Part shown: piece by piece, positions 1 through 13,068 of the stretch
Layout: each line of letters begins with the position of its first letter
Numbering within the stretch: the stretch's first letter is position 1
Assembly (NCBI GenBank): GCA_029961685.1
Contig: JARWKL010000002.1
Location: 21,420,908-21,484,907 of the forward strand
Reading direction: 5' to 3'
Source of the DNA: Aristolochia californica
Lineage: Eukaryota; Streptophyta; Magnoliopsida; Piperales; Aristolochiaceae
DNA: 64,000 nucleotides
Position numbers and translations under genes: made by a program
Notes under the pieces: generated by a model
Databases searched by the model: none
What the model saw: the letters and a program-made list of their open reading frames with translations, nothing else
What the model was told of the DNA's origin: nothing

Positions 1-3000
1 TGAACATCCAAAATGGGAATGCTCAAATGCTGAGAGAGATAATTCCAAAAAGTATCTATGATTTTTAAGGACGGGCAAAAAGTGGGTTGTTTGGCTCTGG
101 TAAATAAATAACCAACCACTTGAGAATTTAACTTTTTCTACTCCCCCTAATTTTTGGGCCACTAGGCCTCTTGCATCCTCAACATGCTTGTAGCATGCAC
201 ACCCCCAACACACTTAAAGCATGTTGGGATCAGTTAGAAATCTCTTTCCTACCAAAATTCCACCAAGCTATTATTAGAGGGTTGTACGTGTGGAATTTCC
301 CAAATATGGATTTTGGGGTTCATTTTTTGGTGTGTGAAATAATTTTCTATTTATTATATAGTTTTCAAATTCTTTTTGCACACATGAACTCTAAAATTTT
401 CGTTTTGTTGCGATCTTATATCTTTTTTGTTTACGAGGAAAAATGGGAGAGTGGAAACTCAAGTTTGGATCTGAAGAAAAATAAAATTATGAACATAAAA
501 AATGGGAATGCACAAATGCTGAGAGAGATAATTCCAAAAAGTATCTGTGATTTTTAAGGATGGGCAAAAGTGGGTTGTTTGGATCTGGCAAAATATCCAA
601 CCACTTGAGAATTTAACTTTCTCTACTCCCCCTAATTTTTGGGCCACTAGGCCACTTGCACCCTCAACATGCTTGTGGTATGCACACCCCCACCACACTC
701 AAAGCATGTTCGGATCAGTTAGAAGTCTCTTTCCTATAAAATTCCACCAAGCTATTATTAGGGGGTTGTACGTGTGGAATTTCACATACATGGATTTTGG
801 GGTTCATTTTTTGGTGCGTTAAATAATTTTTTATTTATTATATAGTTTTCAAATTCTTTTTGCACACATGAACTCTAAAATTTTCGTTTTGTTGCGATCA
901 TATATCTATTTTGTTTACGAGGAAAAATGGGAGAGTGGAAACTCAACTTTGGATCTGAAGAAAAAAAAAATTGAACATCAAAAATGGGAATACACAAATG
1001 CTGAGAGAGATAATTCCAAAAAGTATCTGTGATTTTTAAGGATGGGCAAAAAGTGGGTTGTTTGGCTCTGGTAAATATCCAACCACTTGAGAATTTAACT
1101 TTTTCTACTCCCCCTAATTTTTGGGCCACTAGGCCACTTGCATCGTCACCATGCTTGTGGCATGCACACCCCCACCACACTTAAAGCATGTTGGGATCAG
1201 TTAGATGTCTCTTTCTTATAAAATTCCACCAAGCTATTATTAGGGGGTTGTACGTGTGGAATTACCCATACATGGATTTTGGCGTTCATTTTTTGTTGCG
1301 TGGAATAATTTTCTATTTATTATATGGTTTTCAAATTCCTTTTGCACACATGAACTCTAAAATTTTCGTTTAGTTGCGATCTTATATCTTTTTTGTTTAC
1401 GAGGAAAAATGGGAGACGGGAAACTCAAGTTTGGATCTGAAGAAAAAAAAAATTTGAACATCAAAAATGGGAATGCACAAATGCTGAGAGAGATAATTCC
1501 AAAAAGTATCTGTGATTTTTAAGGATGGGCAAAAAGTGGGTTGTTTGGATCTGGTAAAATATCCAACCACTTGAGAATTTAACTTTTTCTACTCCCCCTA
1601 ATTTTTGGGCCACTAGGCCACTTGCATCCTCAACATGCTAGTGGTATGCACACCCCCACCACACTTAAAGCATGTTGGGATCAGTTAGAAGTCTCTTTCC
1701 TATAAAATTCCGCCAAGCTATTATTAGGGGGTTGTATGTGTGGAATTTTCTCAAACATGGATTTTGGGGTTCATTTTTTGGTGCGTGAAATAATTTTTTA
1801 TTTATTAAATAGTTTTCAAATTCCTTTTGCACACATGAACTCTAAAATTTTTGTTTTGTTGCGATCTTATTTCTTTTTTGTTTACGAGGAAAAATGGGAG
1901 AGTGGAAACTCATGTTTGGATCTGAAGAAAAAAAAAAAATTTGAACATCCAAAATGGGAATGCACAAATGCTGAGAGAGATAATTCCAAAAAGTATCTGT
2001 GCAAAAAGTGGGTTGTTTGGCTCAGGTAAATATCCAACCACTTGAGAATTTAACTTTTTCTAGTCCCCCTAATTTTTGGGCCACTAGGCCACTTGCATCC
2101 TCAACATGCTTGTGGCATGCACACCCCCACCACACTTAAAGCATGTTGGGATCAGTTAGAAGTCTCTTTCCTATAAAATTCCACCAAGATATTATTAGGG
2201 GGTTGTACAAGTGGAATTTCCAAAACATGGATTTTGGGGTTCATTTTTTGGTGCGTGAAATAATTTTCTATTTATTATATAGTTTTCAAATTCTTTTTGC
2301 ACACATGAACTCTAAAATTTTCGTTTTGTTGCGATCTTATATCTTTTTTGTTTACGAGGAAAAATGGAAGACAGGAAACTCAAGTTTGGATCTGAAGAAA
2401 AAAAAAAATTGAACATCCAAAATGGGAATGCACAAATGCTGAGAGAGATAATTCCAAAAAGTATCTGTGATTTTTAAGGATGGGCAAAAAGTGGGTTGTT
2501 TGGCTCTGGTAAATATCCAACCACTTGAGAATTTAACTTTTTCTACTCCCCCTAATTTTTGGGCCACTAGGCCACTTGCATCCTCAACATGCTTGTGGCA
2601 TGCACACCCCCACCACACTTAAAGGATGTTGGGATCAGTTAGAAGTCTTTTTCCTATAAAATTCCACCAAGCTATTATTAGGGGGTTGTACGTATGGAAT
2701 TTCCCATACATGGATTTTGGGGTTCATTTTTTTGTGCTGGAAATAATTTTCTATTTATTATATAGTTTTCAAATTCCTTTTGCACACATGAACTCTAAAA
2801 TTTTCGTTTTGTTGAGATCTTATATCTTTTTTGTTTACGAGGAAAAATGGGAGAGAGAAAATTCAAGTTTGGATCTGAAGAAAAAAAAAATTTGAACATC
2901 CAAAATGGGAATGCACAAATGCTGAGAGAGATAATTCCAAAAAGTATCTGTGATTTTTAAGGACGGGCGAAAAGTGGGTTGTTTGGCTCTGGTAAATAAA

Positions 3001-3864
3001 TATCCAACCACTTGAGAATTTAACTTTTTCTACTCCCCCTAATTTTTGGGCCACTAGGCCTCTTGCATCCTCAACATGCTTGTAGCATGCACACCCCCAA
3101 CACACTTAAAGCATGTTGGGATCAGTTAGAAATCTCTTTCCTACCAAAATTCCACCAAGCTATTATTAGAGGGTTGTACGTGTGGAATTTCCCAAATATG
3201 GATTTTGGGGTTCATTTTTTGGTGTGTGAAATAATTTTCTATTTATTATATAGTTTTCAAATTCTTTTTGCACACATGAACTCTAAAATTTTCGTTTTGT
3301 TGCGATCTTATATCTTTTTTGTTTACGAGGAAAAATGGGAGAGTGGAAACTCAAGTTTGGATCTGAAGAAAAATAAAATTATGAACATAAAAAATGGGAA
3401 TGCACAAATGCTGAGAGAGATAATTCCAAAAAGTATCTGTGATTTTTAAGGATGGGCAAAAGTGGGTTGTTTGGATCTGGTAAAATATCCAACCACTTGA
3501 GAATTTAACTTTCTCTACTCCCCCTAATTTTTGGGCCACTAGGCCACTTGCACCCTCAACATGCTTGTGGTATGCACACCCCCACCACACTTAAAGCATG
3601 ACGGGATCTCTTAGAAGTCTCTTTCCTGTAAAATTCCACCAAGCTATTATTTTGGGGTTGTACATGGGGAATTTCGCAAACATGGATTTTGGGGTTCATT
3701 TTCTGGTGCGTGAAATAATTTTCTATTTATTATCTAGTTTTCAAATTCTTTTTGCACACAAGAACTCTAAAATTTTCGTTTTGTTGCGATCTTATATCTT
3801 TTTTGTTTACGAGGAAAAATGGGAGAGTGGAAACTCAAGTTTGGATCTGAAGAAAAAAAAAATT
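1..3864 (+). repeat. HOR block A-B-C-D-E-F-A-B
   Basis: Monomer starts are 1 (A), 490 (B head, B' tail), 972 (C), 1455 (D), 1942 (E), 2410 (F), 2893 (A) and 3382 (B head, divergent tail). The type A monomers at 1 and 2893 lie 2892 bp apart, a six-monomer period. The order C-D-E-F-A is the same as in the 2.87-kb HOR at 32366-40982. Type A is marked by a TAAATAAATA insertion, AGGCCTCTTGC, CCTACCAAAATTCC (which removes the TATAAAA) and an A-tract interrupted as AAAAATAAAATTAT. Type E carries a 15-bp deletion. The segment from about 1.94 to 3.5 kb recurs 47517 bp downstream. Confidence 0.88.
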
Positions 3865-5803
3865 TGAACATCCAAAATAGGAATACACAAATGCTAAGAG
3901 AGTTAATTCCAAAAAGTATCTATGATTTCTAAGGATAGGCAAAAAGTGGGTTGTTTGGCTCTGGTAAATATCCAACCACTTGAGAATTTAACTTTTTCTA
4001 CTCCCCCTAATTTTTGGGCCACTAGGCCACTTGCATCCTAATCATGCTTGTGGCATGCACACCCCCACCACACTTAAAGCATGTTGGGATCTGTTAGATG
4101 TCTCTTTCCCTTAAAATTCCACCAATCTATTATTAGGGGGTTGTACATGGGGAATTTCCCAAACATGGATTTTGGAGTTCATTTTTTGGTGCATTGAAAT
4201 AATTTTCTATTTATTATATAGTTTTCAAATTTTTTTGCACACATGAACACTAAAATTTTCGTTTTTTTTGCGATCTTATATCTTTTTTTGTTTACCAGGA
4301 AAAATGGGAGAGTGGAAACTCAAGTTTGGATCTGAAGAAAAAAAAAATTTTGAACATCCAAAATGGGAATGCCCAAATGCTGAGAGAGATAATTCCAAAA
4401 TATATCTGTGATTTTTAAGGATAGGCGAAAAGTAGGTTGTTTGGCTCTGGTAAATATTCAACCACTTGAGAATTTAACTTTTTCTACTCCCCCTAATTTT
4501 TGGGCCACTAGGCCACTTGCATCCTCAACATGCTTGTGGCATGCACACCCCCACCACACTTAAAGCATGTTGGGATCAGTTAGAAGTCTCTTTCCTGTAA
4601 AATGCACAAAGCTATTATTAGGGGGTTGTACATGTGGAATTTCCCAAACATTGATTTTGGGGTTCATTTTTTGGTGCGTGAAATAATTTTCTACTTATTA
4701 TATAGTTTTCAAATTCTTTTTGCCCACATGAACTATTAAATTTTCGTTTTGTTGCGATCTTATATCTTTTTTGTTTACACGGAAAATGGGAGAGTGGAAA
4801 CTCAAGTTTGGATCTGAAGAAAAAAAAAATATTTGAACATCCAAAATGGGAATGCACAAATGCTGAGAGAGATAATTCCAAAAAGTATCTGTGATTTTTA
4901 AGGATAGGCGAAAAGTGGGTTGTTTGGATCTGGTAAATATCCAACAACTTGAGAATTTAACTTTTTCTACTCCCCCTAATTTTTGGGCCACTTGGCCACT
5001 TGCATCCTCAACATGCTTGTGGTATGCACACCCCCACCACACTTAAAGCATGTTGGGATCAGTTAGAAGTCTCTTTCCTATAAAATTCCACCAAGCTATT
5101 ATTAGGAGGTTGTACATGTGGAATTTCCCAAACATGGATTTTGGGGTTCATTTTTTGGTGCGTGAAATAATTTTCTATTTATTATATAGTTTTCAAATTC
5201 TTTTTGCACACATGAACTCTAAAATTTTCGTTTTGTTGCGATCTTATATCTTTTTTGTTTACGAGGAAAAATGGGAGAGTGGAAACTCAATTTTGGATCT
5301 GAAGAAAAAAAAAATTTGAACATCCAAAATGGGAATGCACAAATGCTGAGAGAGATAATTCCAAAAAGTATCTTTGATTTTTAAGGATGGGGAAAAAGTG
5401 GGTTGTTTGGCTCCGGTAAATATCCAACCACTTGAGAATTTAACTTTTTCTACTCCCCCTAATTTTTGGGCCACTAGGCCACTTGCATCCTCAACATGCT
5501 TGTGGCGTGCACACCCCCACCACACTTAAAGCATGTTGGGATCAGTTAGAAGTCTCTTTCCTATAAAATTCCACCAAGCTATTATTAGGAGGTTGTACAT
5601 GTGGAATTTCCCAAACATGGATTTTGGGGTTCATTTTTTGGTGCGTGAAATAATTTTCTATTTATTATATAGTTTTCAAATTCTTTTTTCACACATGAAA
5701 AACTGTAAAATTTTCGTTTTGTTGCGATCTTATATCTTTTTTGTTTACGAGGAAAAATGGGAGACAGGAAACTCAAGTTTGGATCTGAAGAAAAAAAAAA
5801 AAT
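3865..5803 (+). repeat. Divergent and H-like monomers
   Basis: Monomer starts are 3865, 4351, 4834 and 5317. The first two are among the most divergent in the window, with private changes such as ATCATGC, CCCTTAAAATTCC and an extra T in the GTTTTTTTTGCG stretch. No close partner for them was found here. The last two carry GATGTGGAATTT-region and AGGAGGTTGTACATG markers typical of type H. The monomer at 5317 has TTCACACATGAAAAACTG, a small insertion shared with the monomer at 26082. Confidence 0.85.
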
Positions 5804-8800
5804 TGAACATCCAAAATGGGAATGCACAAATGCTGAGAGAGATAATTCCAAAAAGTATCTGTGATTTTTAAGGATGGGCAAAAAGTGGGTTGTTTGGCTC
5901 TGGTAAATATCCAACCACTTGAGAATTTAACTTTTTCTACTCCCCCTAATTTTTGGGCCACTAGGCCACTTGCATCCTCAACATGCTTGTGGCATGCACA
6001 CCCCCACCACACTTAAAGGATGTTGGGATCAGTTAGAAGTCTTTTTCCTATAAAATTCCACCAAGCTATTATTACGGGGTTGTACGTATGGAATTTCCCA
6101 TACATGGATTTTGGGGTTCATTTTTTTGTGCTGGAAATAATTTTCTATTTATTATATAGTTTTCAAATTCCTTTTGCACACATGAACTCTAAAATTTTCG
6201 TTTTGTTGAGATCTTATATCTTTTTTGTTTACGAGGAAAAATGGGAGAGAGAAAATTCAAGTTTGGATCTGAAGAAAAAAAAAATTTGAACATCCATAAT
6301 GGGAATGCTCAAATGCTGAGAGAGATAATTCCAAAAAGTATCTATGATTTTTAAGGACGGGCAAAAAGTGGGTTGTTTGGCTCTGGTAAATAAATATCCA
6401 ACCACTTGAGAATTTAACTTTTTCTACTCCCCCTAATTTTTGGGCCACTAGGCCTCTTGCATCCTCAACATGCTTGTAGCATGCACACCCCCAACACACT
6501 TAAAGCATGTTGGGATCAGTTAGAAATCTCTTTCCTACCAAAATTCCACCAAGCTATTATTAGAGGGTTGTACGTGTGGAATTTCCCAAACATGGATTTT
6601 GGGGTTCATTTTTTGGTGTGTGAAATAATTTTCTATTTATTATATAGTTTTCAAATTCTTTTTGCACACATGAACTCTAAAATTTTCGTTTTGTTGCGAT
6701 CTTATATCTTTTTTGTTTACGAGGAAAAATGGGAGAGTGGAAACTCAAGTTTGGATCTGAAGAAAAATAAAATTATGAACATAAAAAAAGGGAATGCACA
6801 AATGCTGAGAGAGATAATTCCAAAAAGTATCTGTGATTTTTAAGGATGGGCAAAAGTGGGTTGTTTGGATCTGGTAAAATATCCAACCACTTGAGAATTT
6901 AACTTTCTCTACTTCCCCTAATTTTTGGGCCACTAGGCCACTTGCACCCTCAACATGCTTGTGGTATGCACACCCCCACCACACTCAAAGCATGTTCGGA
7001 TCAGTTAGAAGTCTATTTCCTATAAAATTCCACCAAGCTATTATTAGGGGGTTGTACGTGTGGAATTTCACATACATGGATTTTGGGTTTCATTTTTTTG
7101 TGCGTTAAATAATTTTTTATTTATTATATAGTTTTCAAATTCTTTTTGCACACATGAACTCTAAAATTTTCGTTTTGTTGCGATCTTATATCTTTTTTGT
7201 TTACGAGGAAAAATGGTAGACTGGAAACTCAAGTTTGGATCTGAAGAAAAAAAAAATTTGAACATAAAAAATGGGAATGCACAAATGCTGAGAGAGATAA
7301 TTGCAAAAAGTAGCTGTGATTTTTAACGATGGGCAAAAAGTGGTATTTTTTGGCTCTAGTAAATATCCAACCACTTGAGAATTTGAGTTTTTCTACTCCC
7401 CCTAATTTTTGGGCCAGTAGGCCACTTGCGTCCTCAACATGCTTGTGGCATGCACACCCCCACCACACTTAAAGCATGTTGGGATCAGTTAGAAGTCTCT
7501 TTCCTATAAAATTCCACAAAGCTATTATTAGGGGGTTGTACGTGTGGAATTTCCCAAACATGGATTTTGGGGTTCATTTTTTGGTGCGCGAAATAATTTT
7601 CTATTTATTATATAGTTTTCAAATTCTTTTTGCACACATGAACTCTAAAATTTTCGTTTTGTTGCGATCTTATATCTTTTTTGTGTACGAGGAAAAATGG
7701 GAGAGTGGAAACTCAAGTTTGGATCTGAAGAAAAAAAAAATTTGAACATCCAAAATGGGAATGCACAAATACTGAGAGAGATAATTCCAAAAAGTATCTG
7801 TGATTTTTAAGGATGGGGAAAAAGTGGGTTGTTTGGCTCTGGTAAATATCCAACCACTTGAGAATTTAACTTTTTCTACTCCCCCTAATTTTTGGGCCAC
7901 TAGGCCACTTGCATCCTCAACATGCTTGTGGCATGCACACCCCCACCACACTTAAATCATGTTGGGATCAGTTAGAAGTCTCTTTCCTATAAAATTCCAC
8001 CAAGCTATTATTAGGAGGTTGTACATGTGGAATTTCCCAAACATGGATTTTGGGGTTCATTTTTTGGTGCGTGAAATAATTTTCTATTTATTATATAGTT
8101 TTCAAATTCTATTTGCACACATGAACTCTAAAATTTTCGTTTTGTTGCGATCTTATATCTTTTTTGTATACGAGGAAAAATGGGAGACTGGAAACTCAAG
8201 TTTGGATCTGAAGAAAAAAAAAATTTGAACATCAAAAATGGGAATGCGCAAATGCTGAGAGAGATAATTCCAAAAAGTATCTGTGATTTTTAATGATGGG
8301 CAAAAAGTGGGTTGTTTGGCTCTGGTAAATATCCAACCACTTGAGAATTTAACTTTTTCTACTCCCCCTAATTTTTGGGCCACTAGGCCACTTGCAACCT
8401 CAACATTCTTGTGGCATGCACACCCCCACCACACTTAAAGCATGTTGGGATCAGTTAGAAGTCTCTTTCCTATAAAATTCCACCAAGCTATTATTAGGGG
8501 TTTGTACGTGTGGAATTTCCCAAACATGGATTTTGGGGTTCATTTTTTGGTGCGTGAAATAATTTTCTATTTATTGTATAGTTTTCAAATTCTTTTTGCA
8601 CACATGAACTCTAAAATTTTCGTTTTGTTGCGATCTTATATCTTTTTTGTTTACGAGGAAATATGGGAGAGTGGAAACTCAAGTTTGGATCTGAAGAAAA
8701 AAAAAATTTGAACATCCAAAATGGGAATGCACAAATACTGAGAGAGATAATTCCAAAAAGTATCTGTGATTTTTAAGGATGGGGAAAAAGTGGGTTGTTT

Positions 8801-9675
8801 GGCTCTGGTAAATATCCAACCACTTGAGAATTTAACTTTTTCTACTCCCCCTAATTTTTGGGCCACTAGGCCACTTGCATCCTCAACATGCTTGTGGCAT
8901 GCACACCCCCACCACACTTAAATCATGTTGGGATCAGTTAGAAGTCTCTTTCCTATAAAATTCCACCAAGCTATTATTAGGAGGTTGTACATGTGGAATT
9001 TCCCAAACATGGATTTTGGGGTTCATTTTTTGGTGCGTGAAATAATTTTCTATTTATTATATAGTTTTCAAATTCTATTTGCACACATGAACTCTAAAAT
9101 TTTCGTTTTGTTGCGATCTTATATCTTTTTTGTTTACGAGGAAAAATGGGAGACTGGAAACTCAAGTTTGGATCTGAAGAAAAAAAAAATTTGAACATCA
9201 AAAATGGGAATGCGCAAATGCTGAGAGAGATAATTCCAAAAAGTATCTGTGATTTTTAATGATGGGCAAAAAGTGGGTTGTTTGGCTCTGGTAAATATCC
9301 AACCACTTGAGAATTTAACTTTTTCTACTCCCCCTAATTTTTGGGCCACTAGGCCACTTGCAACCTCAACATTCTTGTGGCATGCACACCCCCACCACAC
9401 TTAAAGCATGTTGGGATCAGTTAGAAGTCTCTTTCCTATAAAATTCCACCAAGCTATTATTAGGGGTTTGTACGTGTGGAATTTCCCAAACATGGATTTT
9501 GGGGTTCATTTTTTGGTGCGTGAAATAATTTTCTATTTATTGTATAGTTTTCAAATTCTTTTTGCACACATGAACTCTAAAATTTTCGTTTTGTTGCGAT
9601 CTTATATCTTTTTTGTTTACGAGGAAATATGGGAGAGTGGAAACTCAAGTTTGGATCTGAAGAAAAAAAAAATTT
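5804..9675 (+). repeat. Cassette F-A-B-G-H-I plus a second H-I dimer
   Basis: Monomer starts are 5804 (F), 6287 (A), 6776 (B), 7259 (G), 7743 (H), 8226 (I), 8709 (H) and 9192 (I). The last four form two copies of a 966-967 bp H-I dimer that are almost identical; one visible difference is TTTTGTATACG near 8165 against TTTTGTTTACG near 9131. Type G is marked by TAACGATGGG, GAATTTGAGTTTTTC and GGGCCAGTAGGCC. Type I is marked by GGGAATGCGC, CAACATTCTTG, AGGGGTTTGTACG and TTATTGTATAG. The A-B-G-H-I part recurs 4361 bp downstream. Confidence 0.9.
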
Positions 9676-10647
9676 TGAACATTAAAAATGGGAATGCACA
9701 AATGCTAAGAGAGAAAATTCCAAAAAGTATCTGTGATTTTTAAGGATGGGCAAAAAGTGGGTAGTTTGGATCTGGTAAAATATCCAACCACTTGAGAATT
9801 TAACTTTTTCTACTCCCCCTAATTTTTGGGCCACTAGGCCACTTGCATCCTCAACATGCTCGTGGTATGCACACCCCTCACCACACTTAAAGCATGTTGG
9901 GATCAGTTAGAAGTCTCTTTCCTATAAAATTCCGCCAAGCTATTATTAGGGGGTTGTATGTGTGGAATTTTCTCAAACATGGATTTTGGGGTTCATTTCT
10001 TGGTGTGTGAAATAATTTTTTATTTATTAAATAGTTTTCAAATTCTTTTTGCACACATGAACTCTAAAATTTTCGTTTTGTTGCGATCTTATTTCTTTTT
10101 TGTTTACGAGGTAAAATGGGAGAGTGGAAACTCATGTTTGGATTTGAAGAAAAAAAAAAAAATTTGAACATCCAAAATGGTAATGCACAAATGCTGAGAG
10201 AGATAATTCCAAAAAGTATCTGTGATTTTTAAGGATAGGCAAAAAGTGGGTTGTTTGGCTCTGGTAAATATCCAACCACTTGAGAATTTAACTTTTTCTA
10301 CTCCCCCTAATTTTTGGGCCACTAGACCACTTGCATCCTCAACATGCTTGTGGCATGCACACCCCCACCACACTTAAAGGATGTTGGGATCAGTTAGAAG
10401 TCTTTTTCCTATAAAATTCCACCAAGCTATTATTACGGGGTTGTACGTATGGAATTTCCCATACATGGATTTTGGGGTTCATTTTTTTGTGCTGGAAATA
10501 ATTTTCTATTTATTATATAGTTTTCAAATTCCTTTTGCACACATGAACTCTAAAATTTTCGTTTTGTTGAGATCTTATATCTTTTATGTTTACGAGGAAA
10601 AATGGGAGAGAGAAAATTCAAGTTTGGATCTGAAGAAAAAAAAAATT
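9676..10647 (+). repeat. Two linking monomers, the second chimeric
   Basis: Monomer starts are 9676 and 10165. The first begins TTTTGAACATTAAAAATGGG with AGAGAGAAAATTCC, a head shared with the monomers at 13069 and 29955. The second has a head with AAAATGGTAATGC, GGATAGGC and TAGACCAC, resembling the head at 30443. Its tail, from about 10378 on, is type F (AAAGGATG, TTTTTTTGTGCTGG, TTGAGATC, GAGAGAGAAAATTC). It is therefore a recombinant that re-enters the F-A-B-G-H-I cassette. Confidence 0.85.
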
Positions 10648-13068
10648 TGAACATCCAAAATGGGAATGCTCAAATGCTGAGAGAGATAATTCCAAAAAGT
10701 ATCTATGATTTTTAAGGACGGGCAAAAAGTGGGTTGTTTGGCTCTGGTAAATAAATATCCAACCACTTGAGAATTTAACTTTTTCTACTCCCCCTAATTT
10801 TTGGGCCACTAGGCCTCTTGCATCCTCAACATGCTTGTAGCATGCACACCCCCAACACACTTAAAGCATGTTGGGATCAGTTAGAAATCTCTTTCCTACC
10901 AAAATTCCACCAAGCTATTATTAGAGGGTTGTACGTGTGGAATTTCCCAAACATGGATTTTGGGGTTCATTTTTTGGTGTGTGAAATAATTTTCTATTTA
11001 TTATATAGTTTTCAAATTCTTTTTGCACAGATGAACTCTAAAATTTTCGTTTTGTTGCGATCTTATATCTTTTTTGTTTACGAGGAAAAATGGGAGAGTG
11101 GAAACTCAAGTTTGGATCTGAAGAAAAACAAAATTATGAACATAAAAAAAGGGAATGCACAAATGCTGAGAGAGATAATTCCAAAAAGTATCTGTGATTT
11201 TTAAGGATGGGCAAAAGTGGGTTGTTTGGATCTGGTAAAATATCCAACCACTTGAGAATTTAACTTTCTCTACTTCCCCTAATTTTTGGGCCACTAGGCC
11301 ACTTGCACCCTCAACATGCTTGTGGTATGCACACCCCCACCACACTCAAAGCATGTTCGGATCAGTTAGAAGTCTCTTTCCTATAAAATTCCACCAAGCT
11401 ATTATTAGGGGGTTGTACGTGGTGAATTTCACTTACATGGATTTTGGGGTTCATTTTTTTGTGCGTTAAATAATTTTTTATTTATTATATAGTTTTCAAA
11501 TTCTTTTTGCACACATGAACTCTAAAATTTTCGTTTTGTTGCGATCTTATATCTTTTTTGTTTACGAGGAAAAATGGTAGACTGGAAACTCAAGTTTGGA
11601 TCTGAAGAAAGAAAAAATTTGAACATAAAAAATGGGAATGCACAAATGCTGAGAGAGATAATTGCAAAAAGTAGCTGTGATTTTTAACGATGGGCAAAAA
11701 GTGGTTTTTTTTGGCTCTAGTAAATATCCAACCACTTGAGAATTTGAGTTTTTCTACTCCCCCTAATATTTGGGCCAGTAGGCCACTTGCGTCCTCAACA
11801 TGCTTGTGGCATGCACACCCCCACCACACTTAAAGCATGTTGGGATCAGTTAGAAGTCTCTTTCCTATAAAATTCCACAAAGCTATTATTAGGGGGTTGT
11901 ACGTGTGGAATTTCCCAAACATGGATTTTGGGGTTCATTTTTTGGTGCGCGAAATAATTTTCTATTTATTATATAGTTTTCAAATTCTTTTTGCACACAT
12001 GAACTCTAAAATTTTCGTTTTGTTGCGATCTTATATCTTTTTTGTGTACGAGGAAAAATGGGAGAGTGGAAACTCAAGTTTGGATCTGAAGAAAAAAAAA
12101 ATTTGAACATCCAAAATGGGAATGCACAAATACTGAGAGAGATAATTCCAAAAAGTATCTGTGATTTTTAAGGATGGGGAAAAAGTGGGTTGTTTGGCTC
12201 TGGTAAATATCCAACCACTTGAGAATTTAACTTTTTCTACTCCCCCTAATTTTTGGGCCACTAGGCCACTTGCATCCTCAACATGCTTGTGGCATGCACA
12301 CCCCCACCACACTTAAATCATGTTGGGATCAGTTAGAAGTCTCTTTTCTATAAAATTCCACCAAGCTATTATTAGGAGGTTGTACATGTGGAATTTCCCA
12401 AACATGGATTTTGGGGTTCATTTTTTGGTGCGTGAAATAATTTTCTATTTATTATATAGTTTTCAAATTCTATTTGCACACATGAACTCTAAAATTTTCG
12501 TTTTGTTGCGATCTTATATCTTTTTTGTTTACGAGGAAAAATGGGAGACTGGAAACTCAAGTTTGGATCTGAAGAAAAAAAAAATTTGAACATCAAAAAT
12601 GGGAATGCGCAAATGCTGAGAGAGATAATTCCAAAAAGTATCTGTGATTTTTAATGATGGGCAAAAAGTGGGTTGTTTGGCTCTGGTAAATATCCAACCA
12701 CTTGAGAATTTAACTTTTTCTACTCCCCCTAATTTTTGGGCCACTAGGCCACTTGCAACCTCAACATTCTTGTGGCATGCACACCCCCACCACACTTAAA
12801 GCATGTTGGGATCAGTTAGAAGTCTTTCCTATAAAATTCCACCAAGCTATTATTAGGGGTTTGTACGTGTGGAATTTCCCAAACATTGATTTTGGGGTTC
12901 ATTTTTTGGTGCGTGAAATAATTTTCTATTTATTGTATAGTTTTCAAATTCTTTTTGCACACATGAACTCTAAAATTTTCGTTTTGTTGCGATCTTATAT
13001 CTTTTTTGTTTACGAGGAAATATGGGAGAGTGGAAACTCAAGTTTGGATCTGAAGAAAAAAAAAATTT
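10648..13068 (+). repeat. Second copy of cassette A-B-G-H-I
   Basis: Monomer starts are 10648 (A), 11137 (B), 11620 (G), 12104 (H) and 12587 (I). Each lies 4361 bp after its counterpart at 6287-8226. Differences are few: an A-tract written AAAAACAAAATTAT near 11128, CACAGATGAAC near 11027, GAAAGAAAAAATTTG near 11608, TCTTTTCTA near 12343, and a 4-bp loss giving GTCTTTCCT near 12823. Only one H-I dimer is present, against two in the first copy. Confidence 0.9.

Noticed and set aside
171..557. A 128-codon plus-strand open frame, repeated many times in the window, as a possible gene family
   Set aside because: It is the satellite itself. It differs from neighbouring frames only by the type A changes, has no recognisable domain, overlaps equally long minus-strand frames, and its end depends on A-tract length.
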